64,000 nt of DNA from Platynereis dumerilii (GCA_026936325.1 JAPTHN010000042.1:3100001-3164000); one strand, 5' to 3'; shown: positions 10,739-23,623, counted from the stretch's first letter. Program-made: numbers and translations. The notes: generated by a model from the letters alone, not told the origin.

Positions 10739-12778
10739 GGGTCATTCCGTGTCAGATCAACAAGTGGCTTCCACCACCCAGTCTGCGAAATGGCTGAAAA
10801 AATTATATGTTGTTTGATGCCTCAAAGGATGAACTTCCTGAAAGTTTCAGCTCAATCAATTTTTCATGATTTGGCTGAGGTTTGAAAATTGCTCAATTTA
10901 CCACTTTTTCAGGCATCGGTTTGACCACAATTGCATTGTTTGCTCAATAAATCACTTAATACTCAACCTTGGGCTTCGAAATGCGGGATCTATACTATCT
11001 GGACTATGGAAAAGAATCTTTGGTAGACATTTATTGTTTTGCTAAAACGATAATGCAACCATGGTCTTGTTAAATTCCCCCCTCAAAAATCAATGTTCAC
11101 CACAAAAAAATTCAAATCTCCTATAGGTATTCCGGGTATAGATACAAAATTCCTAGGATATATTCTACATATGTATGGTCAAATGATAGTTGAAAATTGG
11201 AGATGTGTTCAGCCTCATTTTTTTAATATACATTTTTGAAAAATATTGTATATTTTTCAGTATGTAAAAGACAAAACTAGCTGGAACTCAAGAGGTATAT
11301 GTGACACATCCCTGAAAGTTTCCTATTATCTTTCACATCCATAGGGCATAATACAGAAAAAAATTCAAGAATACATTCAGCTTACGTTTGGTTCCTCGGA
11401 ATTTTGAATATTATTCTGTCTGTAACAGCAATGCAACTGTTGAGTAGACCTTCTGCAAAAGGTATCATAGACACAGCTTTTAAACTTCTCAGGTATATTA
11501 AACATGTGTATTGTCAAATAATAGTCGAAAATTGGAGATGTGTTCAGTCTTACTTTTTTAAAATAAATTTTCGAAAAATATTTTATATTTGAGTTATGTC
11601 AAAATAAAATTAGCTGGATTGCAAATGGTATAGGTGGCACATCTCTGAATCTTTCCTATTATCTGTCATATCTGTAGAATATGATACAGAAACGAATTCG
11701 GGACTATTCTCAGCTTACTTTAGATTCCTCTGAATTTTGAATATTATTACAGACAGAATAATATTCAAAATTCAGAGGAACCTAAAGTAAGCTGAACGTA
11801 TTCCTGAATTATTTTCTGTATTATACCCTATATATGGGAAAGATAATAGGAAAGTTTCAGAGATGTGCCACCTATACCTCTTACAATCCAGCTAATTTTT
11901 TTTTGACATAACACAAATATATAATATTTTTCGAAAATTCATTTTTAAAAAATGAGGCTGAACACATCTCCAATTTTCCACTATTATTTGACAATACATA
12001 TGTTGAATATACCTGAGAAGTTTAAAAGCCGTGTCTATGATACCTTTTGCAGAAGGTCTACTCAACAGTTGCATTGCTGTTACAGACAGAATAATATTCA
12101 AAATTCCGAGGAACCAAAAGTAAGCTGAACGTGTTCCTGAATTTTTTTCTGTATTATGCCCTATGGATATGAAAGATAATAGGAAACTTTCAGGGATGTG
12201 TCACGTGTACCTCTTGAGTTCCAGCTAGTTTTGTCTTTTACATACTGAAAACTATACAATATTTTTCAAAAATTTATATTAAAAAAACGAGGATGAACAC
12301 ATCTCCAAGTTTCAAGTATTATTTGACCATACATATGTTGAATATGTCCTAGGAATTTTGTATCTATACCCGGAATACCTATAGGAGATTTCAATTTTTT
12401 TGTGGTAAAAATTGATTTTTGAGGGGGAATATAACAAGGCCATAGCTTCGTGATCGTTAAAGCAAAACAATAAATGTCTATCAAAGATCCTTTTCCATTG
12501 TCCAGTAAGTGTAGATCCCGAATTTCAAAGCTCAAGGTTGAGTATTAAGTGATTTATTGAGCAAACAATGTAATTGTGGTCAAAACTATGCCTGAAAAAC
12601 TGGTAAAATGAGCAATTTTCAAACCTCAGCCAAATCATGAAAAAATGACCGATTGAGCTGATATTTTCAGGAAGTTCATCTTTTGAGACGTCAAACAACA
12701 TATAATTTTTTCAGCCAATTCACAGACGGGGTGGTGGAAAATTTCTCGAAAATCTGATGATTTGACACGGAATGACCC
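10739..12778. mobile_element. 2.04-kb foldback (near-perfect palindrome), TGAT duplication
   Basis: The element is two arms of about 1 kb meeting near 11,752 (GAATATTATT facing AATAATATTC). Ends are GGGTCATTCCGTGTCA and TGACACGGAATGACCC. TGAT at 10735-10738 and 12779-12782 is a 4-bp target duplication, and sister units near 16,283 and 19,932 give the uninterrupted site (TTAT variant). Each arm contains two related segments of about 400 bp sharing GGAGATGTGTTCAG and TTTCCTATTATCT, so the element is an inverted pair of tandem duplications. Open frames in opposite arms (11404-11592 plus, 11892-12101 minus) start identically simply because the arms match. No transposase. A 4-bp duplication narrows the superfamily but does not settle it. 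Confidence 0.88.
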
Positions 12779-13010
12779 TGATGCCTTGTGTTGCAAGATG
12801 ATGGATGGACTAAGATGGAGTCTTGGAATTGAGATGTTCAAATTATCCGTCATGTGATACGACTATCTCCTGGGATAAGAAACTTATGTCTCAATCTTCA
12901 GTACAAGAGTATGAGATTTAAAGAATTGTTGCAAATGGGTCAGTTTGCGTGACAGTAGTCAGATTTAATTATATACAATCATCACATGTAGTGTAAGAAA
13001 ATTTACTTTA

Positions 13011-13172
13011 CATGACAGTTTGAGTAATACAGGATTGCAAAGTCTTCATCTAGTCAATCTTTTTACATGACAGTGTGAGTGATACAGGATTGTACAGTCT
13101 TCATCTTGTCAATCTTTTTACATGACAGTTTGAGTAATACAGGATTGCAAAGTCTTCATCTAGTCAATCTTT
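13011..13172 (+). repeat. 55-bp tandem triplication
   Basis: Three copies with period 55 start CATGACAG at 13011, 13066 and 13121, each containing GTCTTCATC and GTCAATCTTT. Unit A3 (about 20,170) has a single copy, so this is a local expansion after the units separated. Confidence 0.85.
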
Positions 13173-13429
13173 TCTTCATCTATAGGTGAGATAAGACTTT
13201 TAACAGCCGTTCTATTGCAGATTCTTATCCCATTCTATGTCATGTGACCTCGTCTGGGACCCTCTCACTCATTTGAATAAAAGTAACACAAATGATTTTT
13301 TTTCTATAGATTCTCATTAAATTTTTTAATCATTTGTTACTGATACAATTTGCAGGAAATAACTCCTCAAATTTTACGTTGTATCAAAAGTGTGGTCCCT
13401 CACACTCCAAAAAATCAGGAAGCTGTGAA

Positions 13430-13493
13430 GGTTTATCACGTCATGAGGTGCATTAAAATTGATTGTAATTGCTTCAGGTAATACCTTTTCTCA
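13430..13493 (+). other. Conserved core block, copy in A2
   Basis: Third copy of the 64-bp core. In this copy and in A3 the flanking CATGAG and CTCATG could pair across the block, but A1 and the B copies lack the pairing, so a conserved hairpin is not supported. Confidence 0.7.
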
Positions 13494-14256
13494 TGGAAGC
13501 TCGCCTCCCAGTCTTTGCCATTAATTTTCAGCTTAAGTGGCTATTAATTAGCCCAGATCCTAAAGGCAGGGCATATTACTTCCTTCCTTTCACCACCTCT
13601 TTAGCCTGCCAAACAGAAGTTTTAGTGCCGTCTTTGAAAACCATAATTTCTTGAGATGCAGATTCACTAATTACAGGTATTCAGATATTGCTGGTAATGC
13701 CATCAGTCAGATTTCTAATTCATCAGAATGTAAGTACATTCCCCCAAAGCACCATATTCCAGTATGGTGAATGCCATTGCATGCTTAAGTTCTGTACTAT
13801 TTTCACTTAATCGTAAATATTGACCAATCCAAATGCATTTTTTTCTGTTGCTTAATGTTGCACAAAAGCGTTTTTGGACACCACATATATATATCTATAG
13901 ATTCCAACCTCCTGTACTCATAGCAGTCTTGTAGTATTCTTGAGCATTCAACAGTGCATTTCACGCAGGTTTTATTTAGTTTAGGACAGGTGCATTGCAG
14001 CCTTTTTCTAATTCATGTCATTGCCTTGTAATTTTGCATCAGTTTTGCAACTATTTGCATCACTCAGCACAAAACAGGAAGAAATGAAAAAAAACTGTAT
14101 CCTGTCATGATGTCATCAATATTTTTGGTCACATGACCACATGAGAGAATCAAACAGAGCAGCTCCCTCTGTCGGAAATGAGCAGTGTCAGGTAAAAGAA
14201 AAATTCTCCCCTTAAAAGGCTGCATGTGTTTGTTTTAGATCCAGGGCAAAAGAATA

Positions 14257-14626
14257 GGGGGAACCGGGGCACATTGGGATGCGGGGCACTATGGGACGGT
14301 GGGGTTTTCTTGGTTCCTGGTAAGGTATATGATATGGTAGTGCCATCATATCTTGCAATTTCACATCCTGACGTTTCTATCATTTTGATGACAAATTACA
14401 GCCACATGCAGAAGTATGGCGAGGAAAAGTTTGTTTTCCTACTACTAAAGCAACATGGACGGGTTCAATTAAAACCATTCTGTGGACAAAACGGTGAACA
14501 ATGAGGCTTTTTTATTTTGCCAATAGTATTGGTGATATTCATGCAAACTTCTGAGTTGTTCTGTGCTTTTAGCATTGAGCAAAATTAGTAGACATTTAAA
14601 GCGTCCCAATGTGCCCTGGTTCCCCC
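14257..14626. mobile_element. Iteron MITE, family 'ATTGGGAC', deletion derivative
   Basis: Same insertion as 1779-2706, at the same position in the unit and with TA at 14255-14256 and 14627-14628. About 0.56 kb of the interior is missing. The left end keeps the better sequence, GGGGGAACCGGGGCACATTG. Because A1 and A2 share the insertion and A3 does not, it dates the split of A3 from the other two. Confidence 0.8.
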
Positions 14627-16811
14627 TAACATACAATTTGTGCAACTGGCTTTAAACTAATGTTACAGATCTATGACATGCAGAAACAACTAATGCTAAT
14701 CTCATCATTTCAACTAAAGAAGAAGGACTTTTGGATCTTCATTAGAAATATGAGAAACGTATGTATGTGTTTGGCCTAAATAGTTTATGGGGATCTTATT
14801 TGTTAACATCACAACGAGAAAGTCAGAAAGTTCTGAAGAATTAAGCTAATGAGTGACCATATGAATGTTTTGTCTGAAAATACTTTTCTGGAAATAAGCA
14901 ACACAATAAGTAATGTATTTCATTTCATTTATTAGCTGTATGTTGGTCCACTTCTGCAATTACATTTTTGATCTACAGTCCTGGAAAAATATTGATTTGA
15001 ATGGAGTCTCCTCTCTCCAAATTTCCACCTTTCTCTGGGTATTTTGAGACAATTGTTGGTTAAAACAAATATATATTCGGCTGCAGATAACGCAAGGGGA
15101 TGTTTCTGCCAAAGGCACCCTCAATGGTAACACTATTTTCAGAGTTGTCCCTACACAATAGCCTCAGAAATCAACAAGACATGCCAGGTCAGCGGATATA
15201 TGATTATTAAGATGGCAAACTTAAAACTGAAGTTGTCAAAAAAGCATTCAAGGTGGAAAACTTCAATAGTGTTCATGCGTATTTGGCGAAAACTTTTGAG
15301 AGAAGATTTCTCAAACCTAATTCATGAGCAAGAAGCTGGAAGAAATTGCTTAGCCAATTAGGAAAGGAGGATGACTCAGAAATTATGCGAAGGACTATTG
15401 AACGCATCACCAAGCGATTTAGAACAAACTATTTATAATGCAGTGAAAAACTCCTTTTGTATTCATCTTGTGCACTGCTGGACTCTCCAGTGTTAAAAAA
15501 AAACAATGATTGCATCTAGAATAGCAAAGTTGCCACATGACTTTCTCTTTTTTATTGAATATTATGATACACATGACATTTGTTTTTGAAGTATGTAAAT
15601 TCCTTTAGATTTTGGAGACATTTTCAACAATATAGAGAAGAATCTTTCTTTCAGACATTTTAACAATCATTTTCCATCACTGCATTTCAGGATTTCAGAC
15701 ATGTTCTTCACAAAGTGCAATTCTTGACGCACCTTTGATTAAACCTCAAAGGGCTGCTTGAGCACATGCGTGTAAATATCTTGTGCTTTGTTTAAATTTC
15801 TTGGTAAATAAAATCTTCTTCAAACAAGCACATTTCCATTTCAGCTAATTTCACTTTACTACAGACATTTCGATTTGAAGATAGCATTTCTATTGTCAGT
15901 GTTTTGCTTGGTACTTCTATAATTAAGCATTTTAGAATCTGGACATTCTGATTTATAATGGCAGCTACGTGTATATGTTCAGGGTTGAAATCAGTATCTT
16001 TCATGTAAATTAGTATTGATCTATTATTTTTGCAAAAAGATATTCAATACCAGGAAGATATTGGAAGCACCAGAAGCATTTTTGTGAAATAAATCATGCC
16101 ATGATATTTTCAGGCCTTTTCTGCTAATGAAGCTGCAGGTCTTATACTCATGTCGAGTGATCATATTTTCCTCGCTCTAATTTATGGAATGAAACAATGT
16201 TCAGCAACAAACTCTCGCAAATTCACTATGTGTGTGTAGAGTAGAATTTAGACTAAAGTGGAGAATTTTGTTCTTTGCCAGCAGATGAATTATGCCTTCT
16301 GTTGCAAGATGATTGATGGAGACTTAGAATCGAGATGTTCAAATTATCCATCATGTGATATATCCATCTGTCATCCTGGATAAGAAACGTGAGTCTCAAT
16401 CCTCATTACAAGTGTACGAGATGAAAAAGTTGAGTGAATATATGTCAGTTTGAGCAAAAGTGGTCAGATTTGGATTATAACATAATTTTAGAAGAAATGT
16501 TTTTTTACCAAATTTTTGTAAATGGTTTTTCCGTAGTATGGGACAGTATTCATCTTTTCAAGCCTTAATTGGCGAGATTAGTCTTTGAAAAAAATACATC
16601 AAGTTCTCCAATAACATCCATTTCCATGTCATATTGTCATATAACCTTATCTGACTTTCTCATCCTTCTAACCCCCATAAATATCAAATTTTTTGATTGA
16701 TTTTTTATTTGATCATTCATCGCAGACAAAGCAATAATTTGCAGAAAATGACACATTGTGCCCTATTGCCAGGGTGGTTCCTTACACTGCAAAAGATCAG
16801 CAAGGTGCAAG

Positions 16812-16875
16812 GGTTTATCATGTCATGAGGTGCACTAAAATTGATTGTATTTGCTTCAGGTAATACTTTTTGTCA
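16812..16875 (+). other. Conserved core block, copy in B2
   Basis: Fourth copy of the core, with CACTAAA in place of CATTAAA and one further change (GTATTTGC) inside an otherwise identical 40-bp centre. Confidence 0.7.
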
Positions 16876-17727
16876 TTTAAGCTTGCCTCCCAGTCTTCAA
16901 CATTAATCTTCAGCTCAAATGGCCATTAATTAGCCCCGATTTAAAAGGGCTGCCATTTCGTTTTCTTCCTGTCACTTCCTCTTCATCTTACTGATCAGAG
17001 ATTTTACATTCAGCTGAAAAAAAGTATAGTTTCTTTTGATGCAGATTTGTTAATAACTATTAAGTGTTGCTGGTAACACCATCAATCAGTTCTCTGCTGA
17101 GCCATCAAAGAGTACATTCTTTAAAAACCGCATAATACATTTGAGCATGATGATTGAGTAAGATTTTGTACTGTCGTATTTTCAGTTGAACTATGACTGA
17201 TAATTGTAAATCCTTAGCAACTCAAAGCACGTTTTGATCAAATAAATGACAAATAAGATCATGTAAAGTTCTAATAATTTAAGCAGTATCGTTTCAGATC
17301 ATGATGATTAGTGTGCCACAGAAATCTATACCTCAGCACTAGTATTACCCGACTTGCCTATTGCAAGAACTTCATTGTAATACCTTTCTGGTATGTATGT
17401 ATGAGTAGAAAGATTAGTTGGGGTACCAGTCAGGTTCTACACTTTGATATTGCTATATTAGAAAGAGTAAAACTATGTAATGAAGTAACTTAGGTACATG
17501 AGGAACTCCCTTCATCCTGCAGAATGCGATATACTGTATATAACTCTAGCTGCATTGGATTTTTCTGAGAGAAAAAGTGGCTCGGTCACCTCTATCGGAT
17601 ACAAATTGTGTCTGACAGTGCGACAAGGTACAGAAGTCGTGTAAGGCAATCATACTTTTGACAGCTCCGACTATTGTAGTTTCTTAATCCCTTTCCCTGT
17701 TCGTTCAGCAGTGGCACTGATCCGTCT

Positions 17728-17812
17728 ACAAGTTCATTTGGTAATGGGACCTCTGACACAGATCTCTGAACTTCAAAGAATGTCATGCAACCGGAGGACT
17801 AGAGTCAATTCT
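17728..17812. other. Conserved block 'P', copy in B2
   Basis: Near-identical to the B1 copy at 8178. It sits about 0.9 kb after the core, at the same relative position. Confidence 0.6.
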
Positions 17813-20478
17813 TGAGCCAAGCAATCTGTCAGCAGTGACATTAAGTCACAAGATCAGAAGAAAATACCCAAGTCTGGTGCCACCATCAATTACATCATGG
17901 GGTTACCATCACATACTGTGAGTGGTTGACACTATTTTCACCAGGAAGTTAACATAATGTACTAAACTGATTAACCATACACATAGAATTATTATAAAGC
18001 TTGAGCAAGGATCTTGTTCCGGCTCAAGGCTTAACGATCTTGGTTATTTGACCATCTGACGTAAAGTCAAGGAGGAGAATATTTCTTATTTTTCAAAACG
18101 ATGTCTATCTTATCTTATTAAAGCCTCTATCCAGCCCAATGTCACATGAAAAATTAGTTGGAATAAAAATGACACGAGAATATGGCAATAAATGAAGAGA
18201 TGCTTATAGTGCAGCTTGTAGAATAATCAAGGAAATTTAATAATAAAATGATATCAGAAATTGACAAGTTGACTAGATAATTATAAAATGCGTGTTTATG
18301 CTACAAATCTGTCAAATATGAAAGTATGAATGATGAATGAAATGTCTTCCGGCAGTGATGTCATGGGTATTTTTGTCAACAACCACAACAAAGAATCAAA
18401 TAAAACAGCTCCCTCTGTTGAAAATGGGCAGCATCATGCAAACGAGCAATTCCTTAAAAAAGCGCTGTTTGTTTTAACTCCAGGTCAGCGGCTAATAAGG
18501 AAGGCATGTCATTTCCAGCAAACTTTAAATAGAAGTTGTCAAAAAATCATTCAAGATGAAAAACAATCAACAATGCTCATGTGCATTTTGCCAATGTTTC
18601 CGTGACTGGATTTCTCAAACTTTTAAAAATCACATGCAAGAACTTGGTCCTAAATTACCTCTCTTAAGAAAAAAAACATTTGAATGATGGATGGATTATC
18701 AGGGCTTACCTTCCTGTATTTATCCACCTAGTTAGGCCAGTTATGACAGGGGAGGACACTGGAGTGAGGAGAAGTGTTAATGAAGCTGCTGTCAAACATT
18801 CTCTGAATGGTATTATTAATCAATACTAACAAATTGCAGCTTTCTTTTAAATGCACCAATACACATTTTCTAGAATGTTTTCAGAATTTTTAAAAGGACA
18901 GTAGGCCATTAAAAGTCAAAACATTGCTTCAAATGAACATAATATTGTACATAACTCTCAAGATCTTAATCTAGATGATATCAAATTATGTTGTATTTTC
19001 CGAGTTTTTCCTTTTTTATTTAATATTAGGATGTGACATTGGGTTTCAGATATAAATTTGTAGAAATTTTTGACAAAAACAAACATGAATCTTATTCCCC
19101 TTCCTTTACTGCAGACATTTTAACAAAGCTTTTTCCATCATCATATCATCAGGATTTCAGACATGTTCTTCACAAAGTGCGATTCTTGACGCAACTTTGA
19201 TTAAACCTCAAAGAGCTGCCTGAGCACATGCTGTAAATATTCTCTGCTTGGTTTCAATTTCTTGGTAAATAAAATCTTCTTCAGCCTGGCCCATTTCCAT
19301 TTCAGCTAATTTCTCCAGTTTTGTCACATGATTTGAAAGGTGGATGCCTCTTTGCAATAGACTTTTAGGAGAGCCTTATTTTTGTCATTACTTTTTCTGG
19401 TCCATCTATCTATTATTAACTATTTTAAAAAAAGGATGTTTCTATCTATGTCTGCAGTATGTTAACTGTTCAGTCGTTGAAATTAATATGCTTTTAAGAT
19501 TGCTAGTGAATTAAGTGACTGCATGCTTGAGACTTCTTGTAGGTGTTGGCCATGCCATTGTCTAATCTGTGATTTTAAGTTATCAAATCGTTTATGCCAT
19601 ATTATTATTATTACTCGATTTTTAACATAACATATCATTATTGAATCCTTTTGTATCTGATCTCACTTTGAAAATTCCCCATCTGTCATTTGATGTCCAT
19701 AACATGCACTTGAACCTCAGTTGTTATATTGCATACTGTTAAAAAAAGTTTGACTTACTTGCTTATCATTCACAGCATTTTGATAATCACTTCTATTGCC
19801 TTGTTTGTAATTGGACCCTGCGATGTAAAAAAACTAATGTTTATCGACGTATCCTTTAAAATTATCTTCAAGTGCGTAGAATAAAACAGAAAGTGGAAAC
19901 TTCTGTTTCTTGCAAGTATAGATAATGATATTGAATTATGCCTTGTGTTGCAAGATGATGGATGGACTAAGATGGAGTCTTGGAATTGAGATGTTCAAAT
20001 TATCCATCATGTGATACGACAATCTACCTCCTGGGATAAGAAACTTTAATATGTCTCAATCTTCATTACAAGAGTATGAGATTTAAAGAATTGTTGCAAA
20101 CGGGTCAGTTTGTGTGACAGCAGTCAGATTTTAATAACTATATACATGTAGTGTAAGAAAATTTACTTTACATGACAGTTTGAGTAATACAGGATTGCAA
20201 AGTCTTCATCTAGTCAATCTTTTCTTCATCTATAGGTGAGATAAGACTTTTAACAGCCGTTCTATTGCAGATTCTTATCCCATTCTATGTCATGTGACCT
20301 CGTCTGGGACCCTGTAAACCATTTGAATATATGTAACACAAATGATTTTTTTTCTATAGATTCTCATTAAATTTTTTAATCATTTGTTACTGATACAATT
20401 TGCAGGAAATAACTCCTCAAATTTTACGTTGTATCAAAAGTGTGGTCCCTCACACTCCAAAAAATCAGGAAGCTGCAA

Positions 20479-20542
20479 GGTTTATCACGTCATGAGGTGC
20501 ACTAAAATTGATTGTAATTGCTTCAGGTAATACCTTTTCTCA
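20479..20542 (+). other. Conserved core block, copy in A3
   Basis: Fifth and last recognisable copy of the core. None is seen in the older units to the right. Confidence 0.7.
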
Positions 20543-21429
20543 TGGAAGCTCGCCTCCCGGTCTTTAATTTTCAGCTTAAGTGGCTATTAATTAGCCAAAA
20601 TCCGTAAGGCATAGCATTTTATCTCCTTCCTGTCACATCCTGTTAAGCCTGCCAAACATAAGTTTTAGTGCTGTCTTAGAAAACCATAATTTCTTAAGAT
20701 GCCGATTCACTAATTACAGGTATTCAGATATTGCTGGTAATGCCATCAATCAGATTTCTAATTCATCAGAATGTGAGTACATTCCCCCAAAGCACCATAT
20801 TCCAGTATGGTGAATGGCATTGCATGCGTAAGTTCTGTATTATTTTCACTTAATCTTAATATTGACCAATCAAAGTGCAATTTTTGTCTGTCGTATAATG
20901 TTGCATAAAAGTTTGTTGGGACACCATAGTTTCCAACCTCCTTTACTCATAGCGGTCTTGTACAATATTCTTGAGCATTCATTGACAATGCATTTCATGC
21001 AGATTTCATTTAGTTTTGACAGACGTATTGCAGCCTTTTTCTAATTCATGTCATTATCCTGTCATTTTGCATCAGTTTTGCATCAATTCGCATAGCTCAG
21101 CACAAAACAGGAAGACATGAAAGAAACAGTATCCTGTCATGATGTCATCAATATCATTGGTCACATGACCACATGAGAGAATCGAACAGAGCTGCTCCCT
21201 CTGTAGGAAATGAGCAGCGTCAGGCAAAAGAGGAATTCTCCCCTTAAAAGGCAGCATGTGTGTTTGTTTAAAATCCAGGGCAAAAGATGAAAAGAACGAC
21301 ATACAATTTCAAAAGTTACAGATCTGTGACATGCAGGCACCACTATTGCTAATGTGTTCAACGCTTTGTGTGTTTGGTCTAAATAGCCAATGGGGATCCT
21401 ATTTAGGATGGGATCTATTTTTTACTTGT

Positions 21430-21800
21430 GCAACTTATAGGTACCTGCAATAAAATGGAATATGAACACAAATAAAATATATTAACCGAAGTGAAATGTT
21501 GTACAGGAGGGTACCTGAGAAGAAACTGCTGTAACCTGCAGGGTATGCAGACCCCCTCCCCCCTTTAGATGTAACCTCGATATACATATCACCTCGATAT
21601 ACAGTGATATGTATATTATAAGTAGATACAATAGATGAAGTTATTATTCTAATAACATACAATGTACAAGTATATACAAAAATAGTTGTGTAAACATGTG
21701 TATATAATTATATGTATTCAAATACATTATACAAACGGATATATGAATATAATGGTATGCAATTAATGTAGATATATACTACATAATTATTTTATAAAAA
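21430..21800. repeat. AT-rich low-complexity stretch with perfect hairpin
   Basis: TA-dominated sequence with many ATGTATAT-like words. TATACATATCAC at 21581-21592 pairs perfectly with GTGATATGTATA at 21604-21615. A run of C and T precedes it at about 21,551-21,565. No gene is seen. Confidence 0.6.
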
Positions 21801-22664
21801 GCAAAATGTGAAAAGCGTCCTTCACCATCCCTTGTGTGGTTCAAAGTTGAATAGCAGAGTTGGAATAGCCAGGACAACCAAGGCATTTTCTTTATACAGA
21901 TATTTGAATATGATAATATGCAATAACACACTACACATTAAAGCAAAAAGCAAAAAGCTCCCTGCACTATATCTCATCTGGTTCAAAGTTGAACAGTTAT
22001 TTAATAACATCAGAATGAGAAAGTCATCAATTTTTGGCCAAATTAAACTAAACAGCGACCATATGATTATTAAAGTTTGGTCTGAAAGTACTTTCCTTGA
22101 ACAAAACAATGCAATAAGTAATTCAGAAGACTTACTGATTCAAATTGAAGCAACTCAATAATTTTCAAGTCTCCTCTCTCCAAATGTCCCCCTTTCTCAG
22201 GGTATTTTGAGACAACTGTTAGTTAAAACAAATGTTTCTTTGGCTGCAAATGATGCCAGGGATTGTTTCTGCAAAGGCACGCTCAAAGGTGACAGAATTC
22301 TCAAGGTTGTCTCCCCACAGTGGCATCAGAAATCAATAAGTCATTCTGAGGAATTTTGTTTGAGCCAAAGAGTCATTCAGAAATTCAGAAGTCAATATTC
22401 CATTGCTTAGAAGATGTCTTTCATTTGAATTTGTGTTGAATAAGGAAGGCTGTCTTTCAAAGAAACTACTTGCTGGTGAAATAATCGCTCATTTCAACAC
22501 TGTGTCAAGTTGGTGACACTATTCTCACCACAAATGACTTCCGAAATCAATAGGTCTTTTTTTTTGTTCAAGGAGCTTTTGTTTAAACCTCACAAACAGG
22601 TAGAGAAATCCAATAACACACAGATACAACACCACAAAGATTTAGCATGTTGCAGGTGATGTGT

Positions 22665-22795
22665 CAAAATTTTCTATGGACCTTTATGAGCAAAATCCCA
22701 ACTGGATGTCGTTCAGATGAGACGTAAAATTGGCAGCCCCTTGTATTAGTGTCTGTGCTGGACAAGTAAAAGATCCCTCACATGGGGTAATTTCA
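22665..22795 (+). repeat. Degraded SINE-type segment
   Basis: Contains GAGACGTAAAATTGG, CCCCTTGTATTAGTGTCTG and AAGTAAAAGATCCCTCACA. This word order is common in the central/3' part of tRNA-derived SINEs of marine invertebrates (GAGACGTTAAA... GTAAAAGATCCC). Related pieces lie near 56,085 and, inverted, near 60,580. No tRNA-like head is visible here. Confidence 0.5.
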
Positions 22796-23229
22796 AAATA
22801 AAGATAATTTACTTGAAATAACTGCCCATTGAAGGTGCTACATGTATAAACATTGTTTAAAACAGTCCTTGAGGGGCTTCAAGAGTTTCAAGAGGGAGTT
22901 ATTGATTTGAAAAAGGATTTCAAGCAGAGAGGCATGTCTACACATACTCAATGATTTGCCTGTGAGACACTGGTCTCTGGTTCCTTAAAAAACAGATTCT
23001 GAATATTTGTTGGCAGAGAATGCTTTCCGAATGTTTGAGAAGTCAAATACTTTGAAGTATCATGAGAGAAAATATTTTATAGACAGCAGCAAGTCGTCTG
23101 AACAAGGTTGGATGAGAAAAGTGGCCGTCATTTTGAAAAGTAAATAGCTTTACCTGTCCTTGCAGGACAGCCATTGATTAAAAGTGATTTGGACATTCAA
23201 AATTTTGTGTTAAACGCGGATACTTAAAG

Positions 23230-23345
23230 TTCATTTGGTAATGGGGCCTCTGACACAGATCTCTGCGCTTCAAAGAATGTCATGCGACCAGAGAACCAGT
23301 GTGATTCTAGGAGACTTGGACCAAGTAATCTGTCAAGAGGACGTC
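23230..23345. other. Conserved block 'P', copy in C1
   Basis: Starts TTCATTTGGTAATGGGG and extends further than in the B units, through ATCTGTCAAGAGGACGTCAC. This extended form is shared with 26,935 and 48,080. Confidence 0.6.
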
Positions 23346-23623
23346 ACATCAGACAAATTAAACTCAACAATTTTCAGCCAATAGGGATTACATCAGGGGT
23401 GAAGATAACTTTTGACAATTAAAATTCATTCTGTTAGATACTTGTTTTCTCTTTAGTCAAATACAAACTTAGAATGTATTATCAGAAGAAGCTTTACTGT
23501 TGTAGGCCTACCCTTGTTCTTTAGGATGACAAACATCTATTCAAAGAACATTTGTAGCTCGAGAAAAACTAGAATTTGTCATGGATGCAACTGGAAATAT
23601 AAAAAGGAACGTTTAACTAAATA

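Larger units (their letters stand above)
5973..12782 (+). repeat. Array unit B1 (with three insertions)
   Basis: Second unit, subtype B. It matches B2 (16285-19933) closely from the boundary motif through the core block (7233-7296), the block at 8,178-8,260 (TTCATTTGGTAATGGGG), the block near 9,170-9,250 (AGCTCCCTCTGTTG) and the TTCAGACATGTTCTT block near 9,945, to about 10,735. Subtype B contains about 1.2 kb between the core and the CTCCCTCTG block that subtype A lacks. Insertions are a LINE fragment, a Tc1-like remnant and the 2-kb foldback. No supported genes. Confidence 0.8.
12783..16284 (+). repeat. Array unit A2
   Basis: About 3.5 kb, subtype A, lacking three of the four A1 insertions, so it is close to the ancestral unit length. 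Order of blocks: boundary motif, TATGAGATTTAAAG near 12,910, a 55-bp triplication, core at 13430-13493, CTCCCTCTGTCGG near 14,165, deleted iteron MITE, block at 14,900-15,340, and TTCAGACATG near 15,695. It aligns with A1 almost base by base outside the insertions. Short open frames (for example 14226-14504) run across MITE sequence and are not supported. Confidence 0.8.
16285..19933 (+). repeat. Array unit B2
   Basis: About 3.65 kb, subtype B, free of large insertions, and the best reference for the B type. Blocks: boundary motif, core at 16812-16875, P block near 17,730-17,800, CTCCCTCTGTTG near 18,408, and TTCAGACATG near 19,165. The open frames at 17592-17786 (minus) and 18330-18605 (plus) lie over conserved blocks but are frame-shifted or interrupted in sister copies. 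I treat the unit as non-coding. Confidence 0.8.
19934..22440 (+). repeat. Array unit A3, changing into older C-type sequence
   Basis: Subtype A up to about 21,420, with the core at 20479-20542 and the CTCCCTCTGTAGG block near 21,190. It lacks both the iteron MITE (empty near 21,300) and the TA-flanked 938-bp element. From about 22,150 it continues with the CTCCTCTCTCCAAATGTCC block that A1 and A2 have near 4,020 and 15,010. It then enters GAATTTTGTTTGAGCCAAAG (22,350), which links it to the C-type units on the right. This is the junction between the young and old parts of the array. Confidence 0.7.

Noticed and set aside
13441-13500. microRNA-like hairpin over the core block
   Set aside because: CATGAG/CTCATG pairing exists only in A2 and A3 and the interior pairs badly.
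14226-14504. 92-codon frame containing LVPGKVYDMVVPSYL, related to 1739-1975
   Set aside because: Covers the iteron MITE and its flank; no domain, and similarity simply reflects the shared insertion.
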